Shown piece by piece: positions 36,306 to 44,530 of a DNA stretch of 64,000 bases. The DNA lies in NCBI RefSeq assembly GCF_009749465.1, contig NZ_WBIS01000002.1, positions 496,001-560,000 of the forward strand, read 5' to 3'. The number at the start of each line of letters is the position of its first letter. Position 1 is the stretch's first letter. Position numbers and translations under genes: made by a program. Origin of the DNA: Agromyces terreus (GTDB taxonomy: Bacteria > Actinomycetota > Actinomycetes > Actinomycetales > Microbacteriaceae). The notes beneath the pieces were generated by a model that worked only from the letters and a program-made list of their open reading frames with translations, was not told the DNA's origin and searched no databases.

Positions 36306-36706
36306 CGGGTTCCTTCTGGTCGCGAACGCGGGCGCGGCGGAGCCGGGGTCGCGTTCTGAGGGCGTGCCGTCCCGGCGGGCGGGTCGACGCTGATCACGCG
36401 GGCGCGGGGCACGGGCGAACACCCTCTGGGCGGGGGCCGGACGCTGGGCGTCCTGGGTCGGGCGTGCTCGTCGGGCCGGCGGGGTTCGGGTGAGCGGGTT
36501 CGCCGGACGTCGGAACGATTCAACGCTAACAAGCCGCTGACCGGCCAGATTGCGCTTTCCCCGCCCCATTTCGGGGGGTGCGGCCAGGAAGGCGTCGCCG
36601 TGCGCGGTCGCCGCGCACCCGTTGCGCACCCGCCACGCACCCGTTGCGCCGCGCAGCGTCACCGCAGGGGCGGGCGCCGACCGTTCGTTCAGGCCGATAC
36701 GGGACA
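36306..36706. other. Divergent gap with 14-bp direct repeats before hemE
   Basis: CGCACCCGTTGCGC occurs at 36614-36627 and again at 36636-36649. The copies are 22 bp apart, two helical turns, so they face the same side of the DNA and could bind a regulator of hemE. No gene is supported in this gap. A palindrome-like GGCGGGTGCGG region lies nearer the surface protein gene, but its promoter is not clear. Confidence 0.55.
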
Positions 36707-37855
36707 ATGGCACGCGTGATCCTCTCTCCGCTGCATCCCCTCTCCGCAGGCCTCACCGGCGACTCGCGTCTCGTGCGCGCATACCGGGGCGAGCGCGCCG
36801 ACACCGCGCCCGTGTGGTTCATGCGGCAGGCGGGCCGCTCGCTGCCCGAGTACCGCGACCTGCGGGTCGGAACGCGCATGCTCGACGCCTGCCTCGACCC
36901 GGCGATGGCGAGCGAGATCACGTTGCAGCCCGTGCGTCGCCACAAGGTCGACGCCGGCATCTTCTTCAGCGACATCGTCGTGCCGTTGAAGCTCGTCGGC
37001 GTCGACGTCGAGATCCAGCCGGGTCGCGGGCCCGTGTTCGGCCGCGGGTATGCGGATGCCGCGGGCGTGGCCGAGCTCACGGCGATCGACCCCGCGCGGC
37101 TCGACGAGGCATCCGCCCCTATCACCGAGGCCGTGCAGCGCACGATCGCCGAGCTGAACCGCACCGACAACGGCAGCGGCACCGCAACCCCCCTGATCGG
37201 TTTCGCGGGCGCGCCGTTCACCCTCGCCGCGTACCTCGCCGAGGGCGGCCCCTCGAAGGACCACCTGGCCGCGCGCACCCTCATGCACGCCGACCCGGGC
37301 GCGTGGCGCGCGCTCATGGAGTGGACGGCCGAGCTCACGGGCCGCTTCCTGCGCACGCAGGTGCTGGCCGGGGCATCCGCCGCCCAGCTCTTCGACTCGT
37401 GGGCGGGGGCGCTGTCGCTCGCCGACTACGAGACCCACGTCGCGCCCGCCTCGGCGACGGCGCTGAGCCACGTGCACGGACTCGAGTACGAGACGACGGA
37501 TGCCGCGGGCGCGGCCGTGACGCGTGCGGTGCCGGTCGTGCACTTCGGGGTCGGCACGGGCGAGCTGCTCGGCGCGATGCACGCCATCGGCGTCGACGCG
37601 GTCGGCGTCGACTACCGGGTGCCGCTGGATGTCGCGGCGGCGCGCATCGGCGACGGCGTCCCGCTGCAGGGAAACCTCGATCCGGCGCTGCTGGCCGCGC
37701 CGTGGCCCGTGCTCGAGGCCGCGGTGCGCGACGTGCTGCGGCGGGGGCGGGCCGCCCCCGCGCACGTGTTCAACCTCGGCCACGGCGTACCCCCCGAGAC
37801 CGACCCCGCCGTGCTCACGCGCGTTGTCGAGCTCGTGCACGAGGCGGGCGCATGA
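36707..37855 (+). CDS. hemE: Uroporphyrinogen decarboxylase
   Basis: Converts uroporphyrinogen III to coproporphyrinogen III. The product is about 382 residues. The family signatures APVWFMRQAGRSLPEYR, GFAGAPFTLAAYL and VVHFGVGTGELLGAM are present, with VFNLGHGVPPETDP near the end. ATG 36707 is used; a GACAAT -10 box at 36703-36708 overlaps it and would place transcription at a GTG 36716, so the real start may be leaderless GTG three codons later. Its stop overlaps hemY by 4 nt. Upstream direct repeats suggest regulation. Confidence 0.94.
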   Translation: MARVILSPLHPLSAGLTGDSRLVRAYRGERADTAPVWFMRQAGRSLPEYRDLRVGTRMLDACLDPAMASEITLQPVRRHKVDAGIFFSDIVVPLKLVGVDVEIQPGRGPVFGRGYADAAGVAELTAIDPARLDEASAPITEAVQRTIAELNRTDNGSGTATPLIGFAGAPFTLAAYLAEGGPSKDHLAARTLMHADPGAWRALMEWTAELTGRFLRTQVLAGASAAQLFDSWAGALSLADYETHVAPASATALSHVHGLEYETTDAAGAAVTRAVPVVHFGVGTGELLGAMHAIGVDAVGVDYRVPLDVAAARIGDGVPLQGNLDPALLAAPWPVLEAAVRDVLRRGRAAPAHVFNLGHGVPPETDPAVLTRVVELVHEAGA

Positions 37856-39480
37856 GCGAGGGGGTCGCGGCCGCGCCGGGCGGGACCGAGTCTGCCGGAT
37901 TCGGAGATTCGGCCCGACACGCCGGTGGGCGGGATGCCGCAGACGGCGCGTCGGCGACATCTCCGAATCGGGCAGCCACCACGACCGACGTGGTCGTCGT
38001 CGGCGGGGGAGTGGCGGGGCTCGTCGCTGCGCTCGAGTGCGCGAAGATCGGCCTCGCCGTCACCGTGCTCGAGAGCCGCGAGGCGCCCGGCGGCTGCGTC
38101 GGCCGCGTGACGCTCGGCGGACTGACCCTCGATTCGGGCGCCGAGTCCTTCGCGACCCGCGGCGGAACGGTCGCCGAACTGCTCGACGGCCTCGGCCTCG
38201 CCGACGCGATCGAGCAGCCGGACCCCTCCGGGGCGTGGCTCGTCTGGCCGGCCGGGCGCTCCGGTCGCGACGGCTCGCCCGTCGACGCCGCGCCGTTGCC
38301 GCGCACGGGCATGCTCGGCATCCCGGCCAACCCCCTCGGCGACGACGTGCGACGCATCATCGGCTGGAAGGGGGCGTCCCGCGCCTACCTCGACCGGCTG
38401 AAGCCGATCCTCCGCATCGGTCGCGCGCACAGCCTCGGCAAGCTCGTGCGCGACCGCATGGGCGACCTCGTGCTCGACCGGCTCGTCGCGCCGATCTCGT
38501 CGGGCGTCTACTCGACGAACCCCGACGACCTCGACCTCGACGTGGTCGCCCCCGGCCTCAACGAGGCCATGACGCGCACCGGTTCGCTGTCGGGCGGCGT
38601 CGGCCAGCTCCTCGAGGAGCGCAGGGCGGGCAGCGCCGTGCAGGGGCTCGACGGCGGCATGCACCGTCTCGTCGACGCGCTGCTCGCGCAGCTCGAGCGC
38701 TTCGGGGCCGACGTGGTGACCCAGGCCCCCGTCACGTCGCTCGTGCGCGCCGAGGGCGACGGCGGCGACGCCGGCTGGCGGGCGACGGTCTCGCGCGACG
38801 ACGAGGACGATCTCGTGCTCGACGCGCGGTTCGCGATCATCGCGGCCCCGGCGGTCTCGGCCCGGACCCTGCTCGCCGGCGCCCTCGACGGCTGGGCCGA
38901 CGATTTCGCGGAGGGCCCGGCCGAGGCATCCGTCGAGGTCGTGATCCTCCTGCTCGACGCACCCGTGCTCGACGCCGCCCCGCGCGGCACGGGCGTGCTC
39001 GTCGCGACCGACACGCCCGGCATCACGGCGAAGGCGCTCACGCATTCGACGGCGAAGTGGCCGTGGCTGGCGAGGCGCACCGACGGTCGGCACGTCGTGC
39101 GACTGTCGTACGGGCGCACGGGCGAGCCGAACCCGCTCGCGGGGCTGAGCGACGACGAGGTCCGCGAGGTGGCGCTCGCCGATGCATCCGCCGCGCTCGG
39201 GGTCGACCTGCCCGCCGGCGCGCTCCTCGAGGTCGGCCGTGCGAGCTGGCGCGACGCCCTCTCCCAGGCGACCATCGGCCGCCGCGATCGCGTGCGCGCG
39301 CTCGAGGAGGTGCTCGACGCGGAGGACGGGCTCGAGGTGACGGGGTCGTGGGTCGCCGGCACCGGGCTCGCCTCGGTCGTGCCGCACGCGATCGAGGCCG
39401 CCGCCCGCATCCGGCATCTCGCGGTCGCACCCCGGATCGACCCCGGCGCGCGCCCCGACCCGACGGCCGGGAACGCATAG
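37852..39480 (+). CDS. hemY: Coproporphyrinogen III oxidase (HemY/CgoX type)
   Basis: FAD enzyme that oxidises coproporphyrinogen III to coproporphyrin III in the coproporphyrin-dependent route of monoderm bacteria. The 542-residue protein has the Rossmann motif VVVVGGGVAGLVAALE at about 46-61, LDSGAESFATRGG and, near the end, WVAGTGLASVVPHAIEAAARI. The first 45 residues are an unusual Gly/Ala/Ser-rich extension, and residues about 14-41 are encoded by a palindromic repeat element (37893-37974). The overlap with hemE (ATGA) supports ATG 37852. Downstream is the YtxH protein. Confidence 0.93.
   Translation: MSEGVAAAPGGTESAGFGDSARHAGGRDAADGASATSPNRAATTTDVVVVGGGVAGLVAALECAKIGLAVTVLESREAPGGCVGRVTLGGLTLDSGAESFATRGGTVAELLDGLGLADAIEQPDPSGAWLVWPAGRSGRDGSPVDAAPLPRTGMLGIPANPLGDDVRRIIGWKGASRAYLDRLKPILRIGRAHSLGKLVRDRMGDLVLDRLVAPISSGVYSTNPDDLDLDVVAPGLNEAMTRTGSLSGGVGQLLEERRAGSAVQGLDGGMHRLVDALLAQLERFGADVVTQAPVTSLVRAEGDGGDAGWRATVSRDDEDDLVLDARFAIIAAPAVSARTLLAGALDGWADDFAEGPAEASVEVVILLLDAPVLDAAPRGTGVLVATDTPGITAKALTHSTAKWPWLARRTDGRHVVRLSYGRTGEPNPLAGLSDDEVREVALADASAALGVDLPAGALLEVGRASWRDALSQATIGRRDRVRALEEVLDAEDGLEVTGSWVAGTGLASVVPHAIEAAARIRHLAVAPRIDPGARPDPTAGNA
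37893..37974. repeat. Long palindromic element, copy B, inside hemY
   Basis: An 82-bp near-palindrome. The outer arms (37893-37908 and 37959-37974) match over 16 bp with one mismatch, with ATTCGGAGAT opposite ATCTCCGAAT. Inner arms CCGACACGCCG and CGGCGCGTCGG differ by one base. It is related to copy A at 5824-5900. It lies in frame and encodes part of the HemY N-terminal extension. Confidence 0.8.
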
Positions 39481-39510
39481 CCCGAACGGCATACTTTCGA
39501 GCGCAACCCC

Positions 39511-39538
39511 TTGCGCCACTCTTCTCGGGGTCTACGCT
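39511..39538 (+). promoter_or_regulatory. Promoter of the YtxH-holin-DUF3618 set
   Basis: TTGCGC (39511-39516) and TACGCT (39533-39538) are separated by 16 bp, close to the vegetative consensus. Transcription would begin near 39545, about 36 nt ahead of the YtxH ATG. The promoter overlaps the end of the short gap after hemY, so the membrane set is probably transcribed separately from the heme genes. Confidence 0.65.
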
Positions 39539-39580
39539 GGAATGACGTCGCGATCACGCGCGGTGGGGAATGGGGTGCAC

Positions 39581-40051
39581 ATGAAGGGCAAGGTCCTCTT
39601 CGTCGTCGGACTCGGGGTCGGCTACGTGCTCGGCACTCGTGCCGGCCGTCAGCGCTACGAGCAGATCAAGGAAGCAGCCGAGAGCGTGTGGAACACGCCG
39701 ACGGTGCAGAGCGGCGTGACCACGGTGAAGGACTTCGCCATGGCCCGCGTCGGCGACGTCAGCGACACCGTGCTCGACGGCGTCAAGAACCTCATCGGCA
39801 CCGCGACCAAGGGGTCGGGCGCCACCCGGCAGGATGTGAAGTCCGCCGCGCGGTCGGCGAAGTCGAACGTCACCAAGGCTGCGGATGCCGCGCGCGACGC
39901 CATCGACGACACCGCCGCGAAGCTCGAGTCGGCCATCGACGACGCGAGCGACATCGCGGCCGAGTCCGCCGCGCCGAAGAAGGCGGCCCCCAAGAAGGCG
40001 GCACCGAAGAGCGCCGCCTCGAAGCCGCGCACGTCGAAGTCCGGTTCCTAG
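39581..40051 (+). CDS. YtxH domain membrane-associated protein
   Basis: A 156-residue protein with one N-terminal helix (KVLFVVGLGVGYVLGTRAGRQRYEQIK), a characteristic YtxH-like start in actinobacteria. A long helical, Lys/Ala-rich region (SAARSAKSNVTKAADAARDAIDD) and a repeated KKAAPKKAAPK tail follow, resembling LEA or apolipoprotein-like helices and histone-like tails. ATG 39581 has GGGG 5 nt upstream. It lies 12 nt ahead of a holin-like gene. The function is not known; stress-related membrane protection is speculative. Confidence 0.8.
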   Translation: MKGKVLFVVGLGVGYVLGTRAGRQRYEQIKEAAESVWNTPTVQSGVTTVKDFAMARVGDVSDTVLDGVKNLIGTATKGSGATRQDVKSAARSAKSNVTKAADAARDAIDDTAAKLESAIDDASDIAAESAAPKKAAPKKAAPKSAASKPRTSKSGS

Positions 40052-40063
40052 GCGGGAGCGACC

Positions 40064-40468
40064 ATGGCAGCCCCCACGAACGACGACCGCTCGCTGTTCC
40101 AGCTGATCGGCGAGCTTCCCGACACGGTCTCCACGCTCATCAAGGCCGAGATCGATCAGATCAAGGCCGAGATCTCCTACAAGATCAAGCACTTCGGCAT
40201 CGGTTCGGGCCTGTTCGCGGCCGCGGCGGTGGTGGCCGTGTTCCTGCTGTTCACGCTCATCACGGCGGCGATCTTCGCGTTCGCGCTCATCATGCCGCCG
40301 TGGGCGGCCGCGCTCACCGTCGCCGGCATCCTGGTGCTCATCATCGCCGTGCTCGTGTGGATCGCGATCATCAACTTCAAGCGCGGCTCCCAGCCGCTCG
40401 AGTCCGTCGAGAGCCTGAAGGCCGACCTCGACGCGCTGAAGGGAACCGGTGACTATGACCACCGCTGA
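40064..40468 (+). CDS. Actinobacterial holin-like (DUF1469/phage holin superfamily III) membrane protein
   Basis: A 134-residue protein with two adjacent hydrophobic helices (GLFAAAAVVAVFLLFTLITAAIFAFAL and AALTVAGILVLIIAVLVWIAIINF) and amphipathic helices on each side (IKAEIDQIKAEISYKIK and SLKADLDALKG). This architecture is annotated as a phage-holin-family domain in actinobacteria without phage context, and nothing phage-like is nearby. It overlaps the next gene's start by up to 14 nt, so the three genes are translationally coupled. Confidence 0.82.
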   Translation: MAAPTNDDRSLFQLIGELPDTVSTLIKAEIDQIKAEISYKIKHFGIGSGLFAAAAVVAVFLLFTLITAAIFAFALIMPPWAAALTVAGILVLIIAVLVWIAIINFKRGSQPLESVESLKADLDALKGTGDYDHR

Positions 40469-40763
40469 CGCCGCCCAGCCGTCCAAGCGCACCGAGAAGG
40501 AGCGCGAGCGCAACCTCACCCGAGTGCAGGCCCGCGCCGCCTCCGAGCGCGCCCGTGCCGACTTCGCCGAGACGCTCAACGCCCTCGAAGACAAGCTCAA
40601 CCTGCCCAAGCAGGCCAGGCGCAAGGGCCGGCAGGTCAAGGCCCGGCTGCGACGCATGGCCGACGAGCAGCCGGGCGTGCTGCTCGGCGCGGCGATCGGC
40701 GCGGTGGCGGTGGTCGGCGTCACCGTGTGGCTCGTCGTGCGCGCCGCTTCCTCCGACGACTGA
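40455..40763 (+). CDS. DUF3618 domain membrane protein
   Basis: A 102-residue protein. A charged helix (RARADFAETLNALEDKLNLPKQARR) precedes a Lys/Arg-rich segment and a single C-terminal helix (GVLLGAAIGAVAVVGVTVWLVV). The order fits DUF3618, often found beside YtxH and holin-like proteins in actinobacteria. ATG 40455 is chosen with AAGGGAA 9 nt upstream; a GTG at 40449 is possible. The GntR gene follows after 23 nt. Confidence 0.8.
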   Translation: MTTADAAQPSKRTEKERERNLTRVQARAASERARADFAETLNALEDKLNLPKQARRKGRQVKARLRRMADEQPGVLLGAAIGAVAVVGVTVWLVVRAASSDD

Positions 40764-40786
40764 ACCCCGTCGCGAGCACGTGATCG

Positions 40787-41443
40787 ATGCCGGCTGAACG
40801 ACGTCGAGCGGGCCGGCACGGCGGCACCGCCGTGGAGCGCGTCGCCGACGCCCTGCGCGACGAGATCCTGACGGGCGCGCTCCCCGCCGGGGCGCCCCTG
40901 CGCGAGGAGGCCGCGGCCGCGCGGTTCGGCGCCTCCCGGCACACCGTGCGCGCCGCCTTCCAGCGGCTCGCGGCCGAACGGCTCGCGATCGCCGAACCGT
41001 ACCGCGGCGTGCGGGTCGCCGAGTTCGACCGCGAGGCCGTCATCGCCCTCCAGCAGGTCCGCGCCGCGCTCGAGGTCGAGGCGGTACGCATCGCGCGCGA
41101 ACGGCACGGAGCGCGGTGGCCCGACGACCTGCTCGCACCCGCACGCGACGCGCTCGTCCGGCTCGCGGCATCCGCCGACTGGCTCGAGGCGCAGCGCGAG
41201 CACCTGGCCCTGCACCGTGCGCTCGTCGCGGCGTCCGGGAGCCCGCGCATCATCGAGGCCCATCGGGCGATCGGCGGCGAGATGCTGCTGTTCCTGCTCC
41301 GCGTGAGCCCGCACTACACGCTCGAGGAGCTGGTCGCGGAGCACCGCGCCCTCGTCGACGAAGTGCAGTCGCGCGGGCCCGACGCGATCCGCGAGCACCT
41401 CGAGCACTCCACCGCGCTGCTCGTCGGTCCGCCCGCCCCATAG
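40787..41443 (+). CDS. GntR family regulator (FCD subfamily)
   Basis: A 218-residue regulator. The winged helix at about 15-80 has VERVADALRDEILTGALPAGAPLREEAAAARFGASRHTVRAAFQRLAAERL, and the C-terminal domain is all-helical (LHRALVAASGSPRI and HRALVDEVQSRGPDAIREHLEHS) as in FCD-type effector domains that usually bind metal and organic acids. It lies between the membrane set and hemQ, 83 nt upstream of hemQ. The position suggests it could regulate the heme genes, but this is inference from location only. Confidence 0.9.
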   Translation: MPAERRRAGRHGGTAVERVADALRDEILTGALPAGAPLREEAAAARFGASRHTVRAAFQRLAAERLAIAEPYRGVRVAEFDREAVIALQQVRAALEVEAVRIARERHGARWPDDLLAPARDALVRLAASADWLEAQREHLALHRALVAASGSPRIIEAHRAIGGEMLLFLLRVSPHYTLEELVAEHRALVDEVQSRGPDAIREHLEHSTALLVGPPAP

Positions 41444-41526
41444 GCGTCGACCGCCGGATTGTCCACCCGCACGACGGATCTGCGCCGATTTTTGGCCGAT
41501 CCCGTCGAAAGGGGGAGACTAGGTGC

Positions 41527-42264
41527 ATGTCTTCCCCCGCTGCCGAAGCGGCAGCCGACGCGCTCCAGACCGAATCCGACGCCGAGCAGTCTCCTGAGGG
41601 CTACACGGTGTTCGCAGTGCTCCGCCGCGATCCCGCCCGCCCAGACGATCTCGACGGCCACGACGTGCCCAGGTTCGTCGACGAACTCGACGGCATGATC
41701 GACCTCGTCGAAGACGAGGGGGTCACCCTGCGCGGCATCTACGACGTGTCGGGCCTCCGCGCCGACGCCGACGTCATGCTGTGGCTGCACGGCGACACCG
41801 CCGAGGGGCTGCAGTGGGCGCTGCGCGAGCTCCGCCGGTCGCGGCTGCTGCGCGCCCTGCTGCCCACGTGGAACGCCATGGGCGTGCACCGCGACGCCGA
41901 GTTCAACAAGGCGCACGTGCCCGGGTTCCTCCGCGGCGTCGAGCCGAAGGACTGGCTCACCGTCTACCCGTTCGTGCGCAGCTACGAGTGGTACCTGCTC
42001 GACCCGGGCGAGCGCGGCCGCATGCTCGCCGAGCACGGGCGCAAGGGCGCCTCGTTCCGCGGCGTGGTCGCGAACACGGTCTCGGCGTTCGCCCTCGGCG
42101 ACTACGAGTGGCTCCTCCCGATGGAGGCCGACGAGCTCACCGACCTCGTCGACATGATGCGCGACCTGCGCGCCACCGACGCCCGCCGCCACGTGCGCGA
42201 CGAGCTGCCGTTCTACACCGGCCGACGCATCTCGACCGCCGAGCTCGTCGAGGTGCTGCAGTAA
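41527..42264 (+). CDS. hemQ: Coproheme decarboxylase HemQ
   Basis: Last enzyme of the coproporphyrin-dependent route: it decarboxylates coproheme to heme b with peroxide. The 245-residue chlorite-dismutase-family protein has GYTVFAVLRRD, DVMLWLHGDTAEGLQWALRELRRS and KAHVPGFLRG. The YPFVRSYEWYLLDPGERGRMLAEHGRKG region carries the tyrosine expected to form the catalytic radical in the actinobacterial type. ATG 41527 has AGGGGGAG 9 nt upstream. It couples to hemH by a TAATG overlap. Confidence 0.95.
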   Translation: MSSPAAEAAADALQTESDAEQSPEGYTVFAVLRRDPARPDDLDGHDVPRFVDELDGMIDLVEDEGVTLRGIYDVSGLRADADVMLWLHGDTAEGLQWALRELRRSRLLRALLPTWNAMGVHRDAEFNKAHVPGFLRGVEPKDWLTVYPFVRSYEWYLLDPGERGRMLAEHGRKGASFRGVVANTVSAFALGDYEWLLPMEADELTDLVDMMRDLRATDARRHVRDELPFYTGRRISTAELVEVLQ

Positions 42265-43541
42265 TGGCGGCGGTGAACCTCGGCTCCAGCGGTGCCGACC
42301 GACAGGGCGCGGATGCCACGGGCACCGCGCACCGCGGACGCAAGCCCGCGCCCGCGGCATCCGCCCCCTGCGCCGTCGGCGCGATCGTGCCCGGCGCGAC
42401 CCCGGCCGCCCAGGGCGGGCCCGAACACGTCACCGAGCCCGTCGCGTACGACGCGATCCTGCTCGCCGGGTTCGGCGGCCCAGAGGGCCAGGACGACGTC
42501 ATCCCGTTCCTGCGCAACGTCACGAGCGGTCGCGGCATCCCCGACGAGCGCCTCGAAGAGGTGGCCCACCACTACCGCCACTTCGGCGGCACCAGCCCCA
42601 TCAACGAGCAGAACCGGCAGCTGAAGGCCGCGCTCGAGGCCGAGCTCGCGAGCCGCGGCATCGACCTGCCCGTGCTGTGGGGCAACCGCAACTGGGACCC
42701 GTACCTCAACGACGCGCTCGCCGAGGCGAACGCCGCCGGCCACACGAAGCTCATCGCCATCGCGACGAGCGCGTACAGCTCGTACTCCAGCTGCCGCCAG
42801 TACCGCGAGGACTTCGCCGACGCGCTCGCCGACACCGACCTGGGCGACGTGATCCGCATCGACAAGGTGCGCCAGTTCTTCGACCACCCCGGCTTCGTCG
42901 CCCCGTTCGTCGAGGGCGTGCGCGACGGCATCGTCAGGCTCGTCGCGGCAGACCCCGCCCTGAACCCGGTCACCGACGTCGAGGTGCTCTTCGCGACGCA
43001 CTCGATCCCGTCCACCGACGCCGCGAAGTCGGGCCCCGCCGAGCGCGGCTTCGGAGAGGGCGGCGCCTACGCGGCCCAGCACCGTGCCGTCGCCGAGGTG
43101 GTCATGCGCGAAGCGGGGGCATCCGACGTGCCCTGGCAGCTCGTCTACCAGTCGCGGTCGGGTCCGCCGTCGATGCCGTGGCTCGAGCCCGACATCAACG
43201 ACGCCATCGCCGAACTGCCCGCCGCCGGCCGCAAGGCCGTCGTGATCGTGCCGCTCGGATTCGTCAGCGACCACATGGAAGTGCTCTGGGACCTCGACAA
43301 CGAGGCGCTCGAGACGGCCGGCGAGCACGGCCTCGCCGCCGTGCGCGTGCCCACGCCCGGTACCCACCCCGCCTACGTCGCCGGCCTCGTCGACCTCGTG
43401 CTCGAGCGGGTGAACGGCACCCCGGTCGCCGAGCGCCCCGCGAAGACCGAGCTCGGGCCCTGGTACGACGTGTGCCGCCCCGGGTGCTGCGAGAACGTGC
43501 GACTCGGGTTCCGTCCCGCGCTGGCCGGGATCGCGCCGTGA
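42264..43541 (+). CDS. hemH: Coproporphyrin III ferrochelatase
   Basis: Inserts Fe(II) into coproporphyrin III. The 425-residue protein carries AILLAGFGGPEGQDDVIPFLRNVTSGRGIP, GGTSPINEQNRQL, and the metal-site ATHSIPSTDAAKSG and GFVSDHMEVLWDLD segments. Cys177 (SSCRQYR) and the C-terminal VCRPGCC (404, 408, 409) are candidates for a [2Fe-2S] cluster, as in other actinobacterial enzymes. The first about 62 residues are a low-complexity Ala/Gly/Pro extension not found in most ferrochelatases; a later start is possible. ATG 42264 overlaps the hemQ stop. Confidence 0.94.
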   Translation: MAAVNLGSSGADRQGADATGTAHRGRKPAPAASAPCAVGAIVPGATPAAQGGPEHVTEPVAYDAILLAGFGGPEGQDDVIPFLRNVTSGRGIPDERLEEVAHHYRHFGGTSPINEQNRQLKAALEAELASRGIDLPVLWGNRNWDPYLNDALAEANAAGHTKLIAIATSAYSSYSSCRQYREDFADALADTDLGDVIRIDKVRQFFDHPGFVAPFVEGVRDGIVRLVAADPALNPVTDVEVLFATHSIPSTDAAKSGPAERGFGEGGAYAAQHRAVAEVVMREAGASDVPWQLVYQSRSGPPSMPWLEPDINDAIAELPAAGRKAVVIVPLGFVSDHMEVLWDLDNEALETAGEHGLAAVRVPTPGTHPAYVAGLVDLVLERVNGTPVAERPAKTELGPWYDVCRPGCCENVRLGFRPALAGIAP

Positions 43542-44530
43542 GCGCCGCGTCCGGTTCCGTGATCCGCGTCGGCACGCGTGCGAGCGCCCTCGCGATGGCG
43601 CAGACCCGCCAGATCGCCGACCGCATCGCCGCCGCCGCGAAGGCCGAGGTCGAGCTCGTCCCCGTCACGACCGAGGGCGACACCTCGCGTGCCTCGCTCG
43701 CCTCGCTCGGCGGAACGGGCGTGTTCGTCACGGCGCTCCGCGAAGCGCTCCTCGAGGGCCGCTGCGACGTCGTCGTGCACTCGATGAAAGACCTCCCGAC
43801 GGCCGAGCACGAGGGGCTCCGTCTCGGCGCCGTGCCGAAGCGCGCCGATGCCCGCGATGCGCTCTGCGCCCGCGACGGCCTCACGCTCGCGACCCTCCCC
43901 GAGGGTGCGCGCGTCGGCACCGGGTCGCCGCGCCGCATCGCCCAGCTGCGCGCCGTGCGCCCCGACCTCGAGGTGCTCGACATCCGCGGCAACATCGACA
44001 CGCGGCTCGGCAGGGTCGCGTCGGGCGACCCGTCGACCGGCTCAGGAGAGGCGCTCGACGCGGTGCTGCTCGCGGCCGCAGGACTGGGCCGGCTGGGGCG
44101 GTCGGATGCCGCGACCGAACTGCTCTCGCTCGACGACTGGCCCACCGCCGCAGCCCAGGGCGCCCTCGCGATCGAGGTGCGCCGCGAGCGCGGAGACCGT
44201 GCGCTCGAGCACGCGCTCGAAGCCGTCGACCACCGCACGAGCCGCGCCGCGGCGCTCGCCGAACGGCTCGTGCTCGCGGGCCTCGAGGCCGGATGCGCGG
44301 CCCCCGTGGGCGTCACCGCGTTCCTCGACGACGAACTTCTGTTCCTGAGCGCGACCGTGTACAGTGCCGACGGTACGCGGCGCATCACCAGTTCGCATGC
44401 CGCAACCCCCGAGAGCCGCTCGGCCGCCGATCTGGCGGAATCGGCTCGTGATGTCGCCGATCGCGCCGTCGCAGAACTCCTCGGCAACGGTGCCGCTGAA
44501 CTCGCTGCTGCCATTGAGGAGACTTCATGA
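43538..44530 (+). CDS. hemC: Hydroxymethylbilane synthase (porphobilinogen deaminase)
   Basis: Polymerises four porphobilinogens to hydroxymethylbilane. The 330-residue protein shows IRVGTRASALAMAQT, the substrate loop VHSMKDLPT, GTGSPRRIAQL, LDIRGNIDTRLGRV and LEAGCAAPVG with the cysteine that carries the dipyrromethane cofactor. The start is GTG 43538, overlapping hemH as GTGA. The hemD ATG at 44527 overlaps its stop. Length fits the family. Confidence 0.96.
   Translation: MSAASGSVIRVGTRASALAMAQTRQIADRIAAAAKAEVELVPVTTEGDTSRASLASLGGTGVFVTALREALLEGRCDVVVHSMKDLPTAEHEGLRLGAVPKRADARDALCARDGLTLATLPEGARVGTGSPRRIAQLRAVRPDLEVLDIRGNIDTRLGRVASGDPSTGSGEALDAVLLAAAGLGRLGRSDAATELLSLDDWPTAAAQGALAIEVRRERGDRALEHALEAVDHRTSRAAALAERLVLAGLEAGCAAPVGVTAFLDDELLFLSATVYSADGTRRITSSHAATPESRSAADLAESARDVADRAVAELLGNGAAELAAAIEETS

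Noticed and set aside
40064-40468. Prophage, from a holin-like gene
   Set aside because: The domain is a common actinobacterial membrane protein found with YtxH and DUF3618. No endolysin, capsid or integrase is present.
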